Part shown: piece by piece, positions 15,539 through 24,455 of the stretch
Layout: every line of letters begins with the position of its first letter
How positions within the stretch are numbered: the stretch's first letter is position 1
Source: VXNE01 sp965261535
Lineage (GTDB): Bacteria > Pseudomonadota > Gammaproteobacteria > Pseudomonadales > Azotimanducaceae
Length of the DNA stretch: 64,000 nucleotides
Direction of reading: 5' to 3'
NCBI GenBank assembly: GCA_965261535.1
Contig: OZ253469.1
Span: 868,001 to 932,000 of the forward strand
Translations under genes and position numbers: made by a program
The notes under the pieces: model-generated
What the model saw: the letters and a program-made list of their open reading frames with translations, nothing else
Told to the model about the DNA's origin: nothing
Database searches by the model: none

Positions 15539-15589
15539 CCCGCGATTCTAACACCCGCGCCGACCCGCACCGCTGCGAGCGACCCAAGG

Positions 15590-15985
15590 TGGCATGCCGT
15601 GCTCCATGACCACAGAGCCGCCTCACAGGTGGGCCAGCGCGGCCCCGTGCTGCGCCGCGCGAACTCCCGTTCGAGCTCCCGTTCGAGGGTAGGCCGCAGG
15701 GACACCCATAGACAAAGAGGTAGGCCGCAGGGACACCCATAGACAAAGGGTAGGCCGCAGGGACAGCCATAGACAACGATGGGTGTCCTTGCCTCAAAAG
15801 GGTAGGCCGCAGGGACAGCCATAGACAACGATGGGTGTCCTTGCCTCAATGATGGGTGTCCCAAATAGGCCGCATTGCCGATAGACATTGTTGCCGTGGG
15901 TGTCCCGACAACGATGCAAGGACAGCCATCGCCGCCAGGGTCCAAAAGGTCGCGATGAGCACGAAACCGTGGTTCGGGCAAGGCG
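15590..15985 (-). pseudogene. gspK 5' fragment broken up by repeats
   Basis: Two separated pieces match gspK. One encodes NHGFVLIATFWTLAAMAVLA (about 15924-15985). The other is related to the LEQELARRST segment (about 15590-15690). Repeat arrays with ATGGGTGTCC units lie between them where coding sequence should continue. A third short piece (NHGFVLIA) recurs at 16074-16110. This is a displaced partial copy of gspK, not a gene. Confidence 0.7.
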
Positions 15986-16199
15986 CGGGATGGGTGTCCT
16001 TGTGGCGGTGGGTGTCCCAACACCGGTGGGTGTCCTTGTTGAGGTGGTGGGTGGGTGTCCCGACAACGATGCGATGAGCACGAAACCGTGGTTCGGGCAA
16101 GGCGCGGGATGGGTGTCCTTGTGGCGGTGGGTGTCCCAACACCGGTGGGTGTCCTTGTTGAGGTGGTGGGTGGGTGTCCCGACAACGATGGGTGTCCCA
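15697..16199. repeat. Mixed-orientation ATGG(G/C)TGTCC array with 119-bp duplication
   Basis: Copies occur as GGGACACCCAT and GGGACAGCCAT (left part) and as ATGGGTGTCC (right part). Opposed pairs such as 15761-15788 (GGACAGCCAT, 8-base spacer, ATGGGTGTCC) can form hairpins. The block 15954-16070 is repeated at 16073-16189, offset 119 bp, and carries a piece of the gspK prepilin sequence with it. Confidence 0.9.
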
Positions 16200-16237
16200 A
16201 AAAATACCCGGACGTGTCCAATCACAGCGGCAGCTAC

Positions 16238-16462
16238 ATGTTGAGCAGCATGCTTCTCAAACTGGCGCGCGAGTCATATTTCTCGAAGATCGGGCCGGAG
16301 AAAACTTCGGAGTTCCTTGAAGACATGATTGGTCTAGCGCAGATGTACGACGGCAATCCGGGAGAGGTGCTCGGAGACATCAGCGAAACCCTTGGCATCT
16401 GTCGTTGGTGCTTCAAGCAAAGCGACGACCTGGAGGACGGTTCGTGTCCCTCTTGCCGGTGA
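16238..16462 (+). CDS. Small zinc-ribbon protein, paralogue of the next gene's N-terminus
   Basis: A 74-residue protein with a helical N-terminal half, the motif DGNPGEVLGDISETLGIC and a CRWC...CPSC zinc ribbon at the C-terminus. Residues 10-70 align with the N-terminus of the following broken nuclease gene (YHDGNPGEVLAGVGQRLGIC). It probably arose by tandem duplication of that domain. The function is unknown. Confidence 0.55.
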   Translation: MLSSMLLKLARESYFSKIGPEKTSEFLEDMIGLAQMYDGNPGEVLGDISETLGICRWCFKQSDDLEDGSCPSCR

Positions 16463-16501
16463 CTTCGAAAACCCACTCCACTGTCGAACCAAGGACTGCG
16501 G

Positions 16502-17514
16502 ATGTCTGACCACTGGAACAGCGATCTGTTGAACAAGGTCCTGACCAAGATCGAGGCCGCGTCGTTCTTCAAGGATATCGGCAGGGACAGGACGCTGAGC
16601 TTTGTGCGAGAGAGCTTGCGGCTGGCGCGGTACCACGATGGCAATCCCGGAGAGGTGCTCGCCGGGGTGGGGCAGCGCCTGGGCATCTGCTACTACTGCT
16701 GGAACTACGGCCGAGATCTGTAATACGGCATCTGCGAGACCTGTCGCAAGGCAGACTCCATACGGATTGAGTCCGACGAAGCCAAGTCGCGTCCCAGGGA
16801 TGCACGAATCCGAAATTTGTTCCGCTGCAAGGAAATGGTCGCGGATTTGCTGGACTTTCTGCCCAGGGAGCTCACGGCCGATCTCGACACTCGGACATTG
16901 GAACTAATGCCGAGCAACTGCGTTTTCTCTGGCCTCGATCGGATCCAGCATGTGCGCGAGGTCTACATCGATGCGCCGTGGCGGGTGGACTACCTGCCCG
17001 GCAGACGGCAACCACGGGGAACCCCTGTGCTGATGATCGAGTTTTGCTCGCATCCCTATCCGAAAGTGGTGGAACGCCTGCGCCAGTACGCCCCAGCACT
17101 CTCGGAGCTACTGTGCCTGGGCAATTGCGTAGAGGTGAAACCACCTTTCATCGTGCCCGTTCTGGTTTACAACGGCCGTCCCGCCTGGACACCGGGCGCG
17201 GCAAGTCCATGGGACAGGTTCGACTACACGTTCATCGACGTGGACCGACTTCGCCCCGAAGAAGCCAGATCGCGCAACCTGGCGAAGGCCTTGTTCGCCC
17301 TGGAGCAACTCGACAGTTGGTCAACCACGCCGCAACCGTGGCGTATCCCGTCCCTATCGACGACAAGGCAACCACCCTGGCGACAAACCTCATGACGCGC
17401 CTGTCTCGGTGCAGGAACAAATACGGCGCCGAGATGGCGGCAGCGTGGTACGAAATGACGCGGTGGCCGAGGCGGGATAGCGCTGCGGTTTCCAAGGTCC
17501 AAAGAGCGCTGTAG
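16502..17514 (+). pseudogene. Rpn/YhgA-like PD-(D/E)XK nuclease with N-terminal zinc ribbon, disrupted
   Basis: The frame starts MSDHWNSDLLNKVLTKIE and has a CYYC...CETC zinc ribbon. A TAA at 16721-16723 interrupts it in the middle of the ribbon; the frame continues unchanged on the far side. Next comes an Rpn-like nuclease region (WRVDYLPGRRQPRG, VLMIEFCSHPYPKVVERL, FIVPVLVYNGRPAWTP). Near 17320 the coherent sequence moves to another frame (RLSRCRNKYGAEMAAAWYE) that ends at 17514. Two lesions indicate a pseudogene. Rpn proteins are recombination-promoting nucleases often found in many copies. A terminator follows. Confidence 0.7.
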
Positions 17515-17521
17515 ACGAGGA

Positions 17522-17555
17522 ACTCTCCCCGGGACAGTGGAGAGTGCCCTTTTTT
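17522..17555 (+). terminator. Rho-independent terminator after the Rpn-like gene
   Basis: A stem ACTCTCC/GGAGAGT with a 10-base loop is followed by GCCC and six T residues. It ends rightward transcription just after the disrupted nuclease gene, facing the leftward gsp genes. Confidence 0.8.
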
Positions 17556-17641
17556 CGCGCCGGATTCGCGCCGGTCCGCCGCTGCCGCGATCAGAGGATG
17601 TTCTGCGGCGATATGCGATGACCCGTCGCTATAACCCAGGC

Positions 17642-18100
17642 TCAAGCGCCCGAGTCGACGCGGCAGTACGGCGGTGCGAGTTCGACCCTCACGGCGGCGG
17701 ACTGGGCGTGGGACAGCGTCAGCGCCCCGCCCAGGCAGACGCCGTTCGCGAGCACCACCAGGGGCGTGTCGAGGACCAGGCGCCAACCCTCCGGGATATG
17801 CACCAGGTAGGTCTCGTAGTCCGCATAGCGGGCTGCTTCGGCGGGGTCCGGCGGCGGCGCGTTGCCGAAGACCACATAGGCGCGCCCGCGCAGCATGGCC
17901 TCGCGACCGAGGCCGGCGATCTGGTCCAGGACATGGTCCCGCTCGCTGGCTCGCGTCGCGGCGGCGTAGAGTCGCTGGAGGTTTGGCATCGCCATCGCCG
18001 TCGCCAAGCCGAGAACGGCCAGCACGACCAGCAGTTCAAGCAATGTAAAGCCGCGCCGCGGCCTACGAGCTTCCTTCCGGCAGATATCCGATGTCCGCAT
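17642..18100 (-). CDS. gspH: Type II secretion minor pseudopilin GspH
   Basis: A 152-residue minor pseudopilin with prepilin site PRRG/FTLLELLVVLAVLG (cleavage after G17, Glu at mature position 5). A GspH-type beta-rich domain containing MLRGRAYVVFGN follows. It joins the shaft to the GspI/J/K tip complex. The gene overlaps the 3' end of gspG by 38 bases. Its expected downstream partner gspI now lies about 3.3 kb away beyond the Uma2-like and nuclease insertions, and the terminator at 17522 is on the other strand. Confidence 0.85.
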   Translation of the reverse strand: MRTSDICRKEARRPRRGFTLLELLVVLAVLGLATAMAMPNLQRLYAAATRASERDHVLDQIAGLGREAMLRGRAYVVFGNAPPPDPAEAARYADYETYLVHIPEGWRLVLDTPLVVLANGVCLGGALTLSHAQSAAVRVELAPPYCRVDSGA

Positions 18101-18518
18101 TGTCGCCTTCCCCGCCCTTGGCCGAGTCCATGCCGAAGGAGTAAAGGACGAAGCCCTGGAGATTGTTCACCGGCGCTTCGTATTGATAGGGGTTCCGCCA
18201 CGGGTCGGCCGGCAATTCATCCTGCAGGTAGGGACCGCGCCAGTATTCAGCGACTTCGTCAGGCGGGGACATCAGGGCGGCCAGGCCCTCGGCGGTGCTC
18301 GGATAGGAGCCGACATCGAGCCTGTAGGTCTGCAGGGCGCCGCGCAGCATCTTGATCTGCGTCTCGGCGACGCTGACCTTGGAACTGTCCAACTGCTTCA
18401 TGAGTTGCGGGCCGACCAGACCGGCGAGCAGGCCAATGATGACCAGTACGATCATCAGTTCGATCAGGGAGAAACCCCTGGCCGGACTATTCATGGCGCG
18501 CATGGCGCCCTCGCTCAT
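18063..18518 (-). CDS. gspG: Type II secretion major pseudopilin GspG
   Basis: The major pseudopilin, 151 residues. The prepilin site is PARG/FSLIELMIVLVIIGLLAG (cleavage after G15, Glu at mature position 5). The C-terminal domain has the GspG signature YPSTAEGLAAL and DPWRNPYQYEAP, and acidic residues for calcium binding near GMDSAKGGEGDNADIG. The ATG at 18518, eight bases after the gspF stop, gives a leader of normal length. Confidence 0.9.
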   Translation of the reverse strand: MSEGAMRAMNSPARGFSLIELMIVLVIIGLLAGLVGPQLMKQLDSSKVSVAETQIKMLRGALQTYRLDVGSYPSTAEGLAALMSPPDEVAEYWRGPYLQDELPADPWRNPYQYEAPVNNLQGFVLYSFGMDSAKGGEGDNADIGYLPEGSS

Positions 18519-18525
18519 GCGGCGC

Positions 18526-19722
18526 TCAAAGCACAATCTTATTAACACTCGTTATCGCCAATATCATGCCGATCATGATGGTTCCCAGGAACCCGCCGAT
18601 CAGCAGGACGGCCGCTGGCTCGATGAACGTGAGGACGCGCCGCATGCGCCGCGCGCTGTTCTCTTCATACAACTTCGCCAGCGCCCGCATCATTTCTGCC
18701 AGCCGTCCGGACTGTTCGCCGACGCGGATCAGATTGTAGCCCGTCGGCGTCAGCGCGTCCTGTTTCTCGAGCGCCGCCGACAACGCCACGCCGCTTCTCA
18801 CGTCGTCCGCCGCCCGGTCCAGCAGCTCCTTGCGGCGGCTGATCCGCACGCCCCGGGACGCTAGCCCCAAGGCATCCATGAGTTCGACGCGGCTCGCGAG
18901 CATCGCGCCCATGACGGAGGCCCACTTGGCGGTATCGACCTCCGAAAACCAGCCGCGCACCAGGGGCAGCGTAGCGACGGCGTCGGTCAGCCTGCGGCGA
19001 AATCCCTCGCGCCGCATCAGCGCCACGCCGACTGCGACGACCGCGGCGACGATGCCCGCCAGCAGCCCGGCGTTGGCGTTGAACCAAGCGCCGGTATTGA
19101 GGACGGCCGCCGCCAGGAACGGCAGGTCCTCGGCAGACTCAAGCAGGTTGGAAAACTGCGGCACGACGAAGATGAACACGATAAACACCGCCGCGATGCC
19201 CGCCACGATCAGAATCGATGGATATGCCAGGGCGCCCCGGATATCCGAGGCGACCCGCAGGTCGTATTCCATCTGCTGCACCGCGCCGCGCAGCGCCTCG
19301 GCCAGACGGCCGCTATGTTCGCCGGCTTCGACCAGTTGGTAGACATAGTCGGGAAGGGGCAAGTCGCTCTCGCGCAGCACCTCGAGGTAGCTTTGCCCGC
19401 GCATGAGGCCGCGCGCCATCGCCTCGAACGCGGCCGCGAGATGGGGATGGTGCGTGCCTCGGCCCTGGGCCGTCACCGCATCCCCGAGGGCGACGCCGGA
19501 TTCGAGCAGGGTGGCGAGTTCGTTGAAGGCTATGGTCACGTCCTGGGCCCTCGGACCGCGGCGCAGTCCGCCCAGCGCAGGGGCGCGGTGCTCGTCGACG
19601 GCGACGACCGTCTGGCCGTCGCGGGAGAGCTGGCGCACGACGTCCGCGCGGGAGGCGGCCTCAACGCGGCCCTGGCTCGATTGACCGCCGCTGTCGACGG
19701 TCTCGTAGTTGAATTCCGGCAT
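18526..19722 (-). CDS. gspF: Type II secretion inner-membrane platform protein GspF
   Basis: A 398-residue polytopic protein with two repeated GspF domains (FNELATLLESGVALGDAVTA near the N-terminus; KWASVMGAMLASRVELMDAL in the second half). Hydrophobic segments lie around VAGIAAVFIVFIFVVPQF, GLLAGIVAAVVAVGVAL and the C-terminal GGFLGTIMIGMILAI. Its length is normal for the family. It couples ATPase GspE to pseudopilus growth. It lies between gspE and gspG as usual. Confidence 0.92.
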   Translation of the reverse strand: MPEFNYETVDSGGQSSQGRVEAASRADVVRQLSRDGQTVVAVDEHRAPALGGLRRGPRAQDVTIAFNELATLLESGVALGDAVTAQGRGTHHPHLAAAFEAMARGLMRGQSYLEVLRESDLPLPDYVYQLVEAGEHSGRLAEALRGAVQQMEYDLRVASDIRGALAYPSILIVAGIAAVFIVFIFVVPQFSNLLESAEDLPFLAAAVLNTGAWFNANAGLLAGIVAAVVAVGVALMRREGFRRRLTDAVATLPLVRGWFSEVDTAKWASVMGAMLASRVELMDALGLASRGVRISRRKELLDRAADDVRSGVALSAALEKQDALTPTGYNLIRVGEQSGRLAEMMRALAKLYEENSARRMRRVLTFIEPAAVLLIGGFLGTIMIGMILAITSVNKIVL

Positions 19723-19755
19723 CGTTCGGCCTGGTGAAATATGCGGGCGCGGGCG

Positions 19756-21510
19756 CTAGCCCGCCTCGGCGTCTATCACCATGGCCCGCATCAACTCCTC
19801 CACCGTCGTCTCGCCGCGCGACGCCTTGATGAGGCCGTCCTCGACCAGGGTCCGGCAGCCCTGTTCCCGCGCCAGGCGCTTCAACTCGCTCAGGTGCGCG
19901 CCGGAAACGATCATGTCCCGCAGGCCATCCGTCATCGGCACCAGCTCGTAGATGCCGGTGCGCCCGCGATAGCCCGTGTGGCGGCAGTGGTCGCAGCCTT
20001 CGACCGAGACCCAGCGGTTGCCGATCATGTGCGCCGGCACGGCGTCCAGGTAGCCGTCCGCCAGCGCCGGTCGCGGCACCGGCACCGAGCAGTTGGGGCA
20101 GGCCCTGCGGACCAGCCGCTGCGCCTGCACCCCGCGAACGGGCGCCGCCACCAGGAACGGCTCGACGCCCATGTCGATCAGGCGCGTGAAGCTCGATATG
20201 GCGTCGTTGGTGTGCAAAGTGGACAGAACCACGTGGCCGGTCAGCGCCGAGCGGATGGCGATCTCCGCCGTCTCGAGATCCCGTATCTCGCCGATCATGA
20301 TGACCTCGGGGTCCTGCCGCAGGATGGCGCGCAGCGAGCGGGCGAAGGTGAGGCCGATTTCCGCGTGAACCTGCATCTGCGTGATGTTCGGCATCTGGTA
20401 TTCCACCGGATCTTCGACGGTGATGATCTTCTTGGCGCCGTCGTCGATCTCCTCCAGGGCGGCGGCGAGCGTGGTGGACTTGCCGGAACCCGTCGGACCC
20501 GTGACGAGGACGATGCCATTGGTGGTCCCGAGCCAGCCTTGGAACATCTTGAGATGGTCGGGCTCCATGCCAAGGTTGCCGAACACCAGGTCGTCGCGCT
20601 CCGTGGCAAGCAGGCGCAGGACAAGGGATTCGCCGAATGCGCACGGCACCGTGGACACGCGGATATCCATCTCGCGCCCCGAAACGCGCTCCGTGATGCG
20701 GCCGTCCTGGGGCAGCCGGCGTTCCGCGATGTCGAGACCCGCGATCAGCTTGATGCGCGACGCGACGGCGGCGAAGCGGTCCTTCGACTGCGTCAGCCGG
20801 GTATGCATCACGCCGTCGACGCGCATGCGCACGGAGAAGGTCTCTTCGGTGGGTTCGACGTGGATGTCGGACGCCCCCAGATCCACAGCCTGGGACAGAA
20901 GATTGTTGACCAGCTCGATCACCGGGGCCTGCTCGGCCATATCGCGCAGATGTTGCACCCCGTCGCCGGAGAACAGGTTCTCCATCGCGCGCTCCTGGCG
21001 GACATGGTCAAGAGCGCGATCGAGGTGGTGGTTCGCGGTGAGGCAGAAGCGGATGGGCGGAGCATCCCCAGCGGCCGCGTCGGCGGTCTGGTAGAAGTAT
21101 TCCAACGTCTGGGCCACCTTGTGGTCGGGGAGGTCGCGGGCGAGACAGTAAATGCTCTCGTCCCGCTGCCACATCAGGACGGCGGTGTCGAGGAACCAAC
21201 TGAGCTTGATCGGCGACGCCGACATGAAGCGGTACATGTCCAGCGTGTCCGGAAAATCCTCCGCGTCGGCGAGATATAGCGCGCCGATCTGCTCCGCCAG
21301 CGTGCGCAGTAGCATGTCTTCGGAAATGGCGCCCGTGCGGACAAGGAGCGTGCCCAGCCGGCCGCCCACGGTGCGCTGAATCTGGAGCGCCCGGTCGATG
21401 TCGGCCTGCTGCACGGCGTGCCGCTCGACCAGCATCTCGCCCAGACGCCTGCTCTGGCCCCGCTCTGGCTGCACGTGTAGTTCCCGCTGCTCTTGCTCTG
21501 TCGTGGCCAA
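19756..21510 (-). CDS. gspE: Type II secretion ATPase GspE
   Basis: A 584-residue hexameric secretion ATPase. The N-terminal MshEN-type domain is at about 20-150. The Walker A is GPTGSGKS (338-345), the Asp box VEDPVEY (365-371), the Walker B around VIMIGEIRD (403-411) and the His box STLHTND. The tetracysteine zinc motif is C471xxC474 with C506xxC509. All catalytic motifs are intact. It is the first gene of the leftward gsp operon; gspC and gspD are not in this window. The upstream leader carries tandem and inverted repeats (21526-21577). Confidence 0.92.
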   Translation of the reverse strand: MATTEQEQRELHVQPERGQSRRLGEMLVERHAVQQADIDRALQIQRTVGGRLGTLLVRTGAISEDMLLRTLAEQIGALYLADAEDFPDTLDMYRFMSASPIKLSWFLDTAVLMWQRDESIYCLARDLPDHKVAQTLEYFYQTADAAAGDAPPIRFCLTANHHLDRALDHVRQERAMENLFSGDGVQHLRDMAEQAPVIELVNNLLSQAVDLGASDIHVEPTEETFSVRMRVDGVMHTRLTQSKDRFAAVASRIKLIAGLDIAERRLPQDGRITERVSGREMDIRVSTVPCAFGESLVLRLLATERDDLVFGNLGMEPDHLKMFQGWLGTTNGIVLVTGPTGSGKSTTLAAALEEIDDGAKKIITVEDPVEYQMPNITQMQVHAEIGLTFARSLRAILRQDPEVIMIGEIRDLETAEIAIRSALTGHVVLSTLHTNDAISSFTRLIDMGVEPFLVAAPVRGVQAQRLVRRACPNCSVPVPRPALADGYLDAVPAHMIGNRWVSVEGCDHCRHTGYRGRTGIYELVPMTDGLRDMIVSGAHLSELKRLAREQGCRTLVEDGLIKASRGETTVEELMRAMVIDAEAG

Positions 21511-21525
21511 AGGCGGTCTGGTCCC

Positions 21526-21577
21526 CTCTATCTACTATCTACTATCTACCGCGCGTAACGCGCGAGCGCGTTACGCG
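21526..21577. repeat. Short tandem and inverted repeats upstream of gspE
   Basis: About three 7-base copies of ATCTACT (21530-21550) are followed by an inverted repeat CGCGTAACGC/GCGTTACGCG (about 21553-21577). They lie between gspE and the CinA-like gene, in what should be the promoter region of the gsp operon. A regulatory role is possible but not shown. Confidence 0.6.
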
Positions 21578-21646
21578 TCGCTTCAACGGGCAACGGTACC
21601 AGACTTGCGTGTGACATCGCATCATTCGCGAGGGTGGTGCCGCCAG

Positions 21647-22780
21647 CTAGGGTGTTGCTCGGCGCGCGCGCAGAGCTGTCGATGAAACGTCGCTGCGGAA
21701 CTCCCCTTCACTGAAGCCCGCTGACAAGGCGCGCAGCCGGTCCGGCAGCTTGAGGTCGTCCAGGGTGACGAAGCGATCTCCTTCTTCTTGCTCGAGTAGC
21801 CGGCCGAACACGAGGAAGCGGCATCCAATCCCGGCGAGTTCGTCGACCGCCGCGCTCACATCGCCGTCTTCGTAATACTTCGCGTCCGCGATGCGGCACA
21901 TGGTGTCCGCGCCGACGACGAACGTGACCCCGCCGAAGACGCGCGCCTTCTCGACGAAGGTGGACGCATTCGTCAACCAGACCTCCTCGGACTCGGCGAA
22001 CTGTTCCCTGCGCGCCCGAATGTCGTGGAAGTTGAGCGGCGGCTTGTCGACGTTGCGTATGCAGAGTTCGTACGCGACAGGTTCGCCCAACCGCATGGCC
22101 GCGGCCGCCGCCATCCGCCGGTGGCCTTCGTGCAGCGGATTGAAAGCCCCGGGAAGAATCGCTTTCTGCGCACCGGCTCCGACGGCCGCGCGCGCGCCGG
22201 ACAAGAGTTCTTGCGTTTCCGGGTCGCCCTCGGCGACGTGCGCCTGCAGCGTGTCTCCGGCTGTCAGCCTTATGCCGGGATGGCCGATGTCAAAGGCTTC
22301 CGCCAGGGCGGCCAGCGCGACATCGCCCAGGAGACGCTCCTCCCCTTCGCGGCTGCGCTCGCCCTTGGCCAAGCGAAGTGAGGTGGTATGGGTCCGCGTG
22401 GATGTCTGCAGGGCGCAATACGCCCGATGTTCGCCCCTTTTCGGGCGCCTCGAACGCAGGCTCGCGGTGATCGCGAAGCCGAACGCCTTCGCCCCGGGGG
22501 CAAGTTGCTTCGCGCGCAAGAACGCGCACATCGCGAGATCTCGCGCGGTTTCGGCGCTGCAAGCCCGCGCAGGCGGCGCGCCCAACAGCGATGCGAGCGA
22601 CGCTCCCGCGTAGGGAATGCCCGCCTCGACCAGCGTGGCCGAAGCCCCGGGGACCTGCAGGAGGTCGGACAGCACGAGCGAGCCGCCGCCCGTCACATAG
22701 ATGACGCCCCGATGCGGCCGATCATGGAGCCCGCGGGCGATGTCGATCCTGGTCGCCGAGCCGCCCTCAACCAAGGCCAC
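21647..22780 (-). CDS. CinA/PncC-like domain fused to nucleotidyltransferase (NMNAT-like) domain
   Basis: A 377-residue two-domain protein. The N-terminal half has a CinA C-terminal-domain pattern (GVIYVTGGGSLVLSDLLQVP, ATLVEAGIPY), the fold of NMN amidohydrolases. From residue 208 a nucleotidyltransferase domain starts with ILPGAFNPLHEGHRR, the (G/A)xFNPxHxGH motif of NMN and phosphopantetheine adenylyltransferases, and ends with FRSDVSSTALRARR, related to the family's SST-x-(I/L)R motif. The natural reading is salvage of NMN or a related pyridine nucleotide by one enzyme; the substrate is inferred. It overlaps the hydrolase gene by 14 bases. Confidence 0.75.
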   Translation of the reverse strand: MALVEGGSATRIDIARGLHDRPHRGVIYVTGGGSLVLSDLLQVPGASATLVEAGIPYAGASLASLLGAPPARACSAETARDLAMCAFLRAKQLAPGAKAFGFAITASLRSRRPKRGEHRAYCALQTSTRTHTTSLRLAKGERSREGEERLLGDVALAALAEAFDIGHPGIRLTAGDTLQAHVAEGDPETQELLSGARAAVGAGAQKAILPGAFNPLHEGHRRMAAAAAMRLGEPVAYELCIRNVDKPPLNFHDIRARREQFAESEEVWLTNASTFVEKARVFGGVTFVVGADTMCRIADAKYYEDGDVSAAVDELAGIGCRFLVFGRLLEQEEGDRFVTLDDLKLPDRLRALSAGFSEGEFRSDVSSTALRARRATP

Positions 22781-23726
22781 TCTCTTGCGAGGAGCCGGGC
22801 CTCGCGTGGTCCTTCGATGAGGATGAGGGGTCGCGCGATGTGGGATCCCGGAGGAACCCGCGGACGATGGACAGGAACTCCGTCAACTGGTCATGGTGGA
22901 CCCAGTGGCCGGCATCCTCGATCACTGCCGCCCGCATCTTCGACAAATACCTCGCGCGTCCGTCTTTCGCCGGATGGGGGACCCATGACTCGGAGCCGTA
23001 GACCAACAGGGTTGGACAGGAGATGCGCTCGTACAAATGGTGGGTCTGGTCCGCCGTCAGCCCGACCGGCGGCGTCGCCCGCACGTAGTTGTCGAACTTC
23101 CAGCTATAGGTCCCGTCCTCGTTCTGGTTGCTGCCATGGATCGTGAGGTGGCGCGCCTGCGCTTCCGACAGGTGGGGGTTCTCCGTCTGCATCCGATGGA
23201 ACGCTTCTTCCAGGGTCGGGTACCGGCGCGGCAGCCGGCCCGAGATCCTGCGCGTATTGCGCACCCAGTCGTCCAGCAGGCGCCCCGTCGCCGCGCTGTC
23301 GCCGCTTTTCGCGCTCGTCGCGGCGAGCGACGGCAAACCCATCCCCTCGACGGCGACAAGCGTCTTGACCGTATCCGGATACAACCCGGTGTACAGCAAG
23401 GATACTGACGCGCCGAGCGAGTGGGCGATGATCGTCGCCGGCGTCATCTTCTTCTGATGCAGAAGCTGCGCGACGTCGTAGACATATTCGACGGTGTTGT
23501 AGCCCCCGCCGATCATCCACTGAGAGTCGCCGTGGCCGCGCAGGTCGGGCGCAATAACGTGGTAGTCACGGCTCAGGTCCCGAGCGACCCAATCCCAGTT
23601 CCGGCAATGGTCGCGACCGCCGTGCACCAGCAGCATGGGCGGCGCCTCTTCATTGCCCCAGTCGACGTAGTGAAGCCGCAGGCGCTGGGAAAAGTAGACG
23701 TGCGATGTCGGGCCGCTTTCGATCAT
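22767..23726 (-). CDS. Alpha/beta-fold hydrolase
   Basis: A 319-residue alpha/beta hydrolase. The oxyanion loop is LVHGG (33-37), the strand-turn DLRGHGDS is at 61-68, the nucleophile S103 lies in IAHSLGAS, an acid candidate in CPTLLVYGSESWVPHPAKD, and the His in IEDAGHWVHHDQ. The start at 23726 (MIESGPTSHVYF) is preferred over a much longer extension that runs into decamer repeats. The substrate cannot be predicted. The C-terminal ~25 residues are polar and overlap the CinA-like gene. Confidence 0.8.
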   Translation of the reverse strand: MIESGPTSHVYFSQRLRLHYVDWGNEEAPPMLLVHGGRDHCRNWDWVARDLSRDYHVIAPDLRGHGDSQWMIGGGYNTVEYVYDVAQLLHQKKMTPATIIAHSLGASVSLLYTGLYPDTVKTLVAVEGMGLPSLAATSAKSGDSAATGRLLDDWVRNTRRISGRLPRRYPTLEEAFHRMQTENPHLSEAQARHLTIHGSNQNEDGTYSWKFDNYVRATPPVGLTADQTHHLYERISCPTLLVYGSESWVPHPAKDGRARYLSKMRAAVIEDAGHWVHHDQLTEFLSIVRGFLRDPTSRDPSSSSKDHARPGSSQESGLG

Positions 23727-23885
23727 CCGGCGATTATAGCTGCCACATCGTCCGCACGAACCTCCGCGCGAAAGTCCGTACGCTGACCGCACCCCAGCGG
23801 GTCGTCGGCGCGGGGGCGTCGGCGCTTGGGGCGTACGCGACGCAAGCAACAAGATGCCCCGATGCCGTGACTTGCCGATGGCTCG

Positions 23886-24266
23886 CTGGCTGTCCACCTG
23901 TGCCCCGTGTGGCTGTCCACGATGTCCGATGGGCGATGTCCGATGGGTGTCCATGGCTCGTGTAGCCGTCCACGTGTGGATATCCAAGATAGCCCGATGG
24001 CTGTCCAGATCGTCTGGCTACCCATATGGCCCGCGATGGCTGTCCTAGCGAATCAACGCATCAATGGCTGTCCCAAGCGAATTGTCCACAGGAATCCGAT
24101 GGCTGTCCTAGCGAATCAATGGCTGTCCCAAGCGAATCACGATGGCTGTCCCAAGCGAATCGCGCATAACCGGGCATCCGCTATGGCTGTCCCAAGACCG
24201 GGGTCCCAAAACCGCGCAATACGTTCCGCCATGGCTGTCCTGCCGCGCATCCATGGATGGCTGTCC
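23886..24266. repeat. ATGGCTGTCC array between hydrolase and aacS
   Basis: About 15 copies, nearly all of the C-variant (ATGGCTGTCC). The linkers, CCAAGCGAAT and CTAGCGAATCA types, are themselves repeated. The array fills most of the 730 bp between the divergent hydrolase and acetoacetate-CoA ligase genes, where promoters must also lie. Confidence 0.95.
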
Positions 24267-24455
24267 TAGCCCCTGACTCGCGCCACTGCGGATCGATGTC
24301 CTAGCCACCCGTTCTTGCAACGTCCCGACCTTTGGCGAAGAATCCGCGAATGCCACGGAGTCCGTCCCGATGACCAAGTCTTTGCTCGCCCCGTCAGCGA
24401 CTGCCGGAGTATCGCCGGCGATTTCTCGTCGACCCGGCCAGTACTACGCATTGAA

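Noticed and set aside
15373..16221. Long leftward frame rich in GHP, DTH and GTPT repeats as a repeat protein
   Set aside because: It is the translation of intergenic decamers and a gspK fragment running out of frame into the start of the Uma2-like gene. There is no conserved domain and no ribosome site.
16721..16723. Stop-codon readthrough or recoding at the in-frame TAA of the Rpn-like gene
   Set aside because: TAA is not a known selenocysteine or pyrrolysine codon, no recoding element is evident, and a second lesion downstream points to simple gene decay.
19741..21279. 512-residue frame opposite gspE
   Set aside because: GspE carries all ATPase motifs on the other strand; the antisense frame has no recognisable domain.
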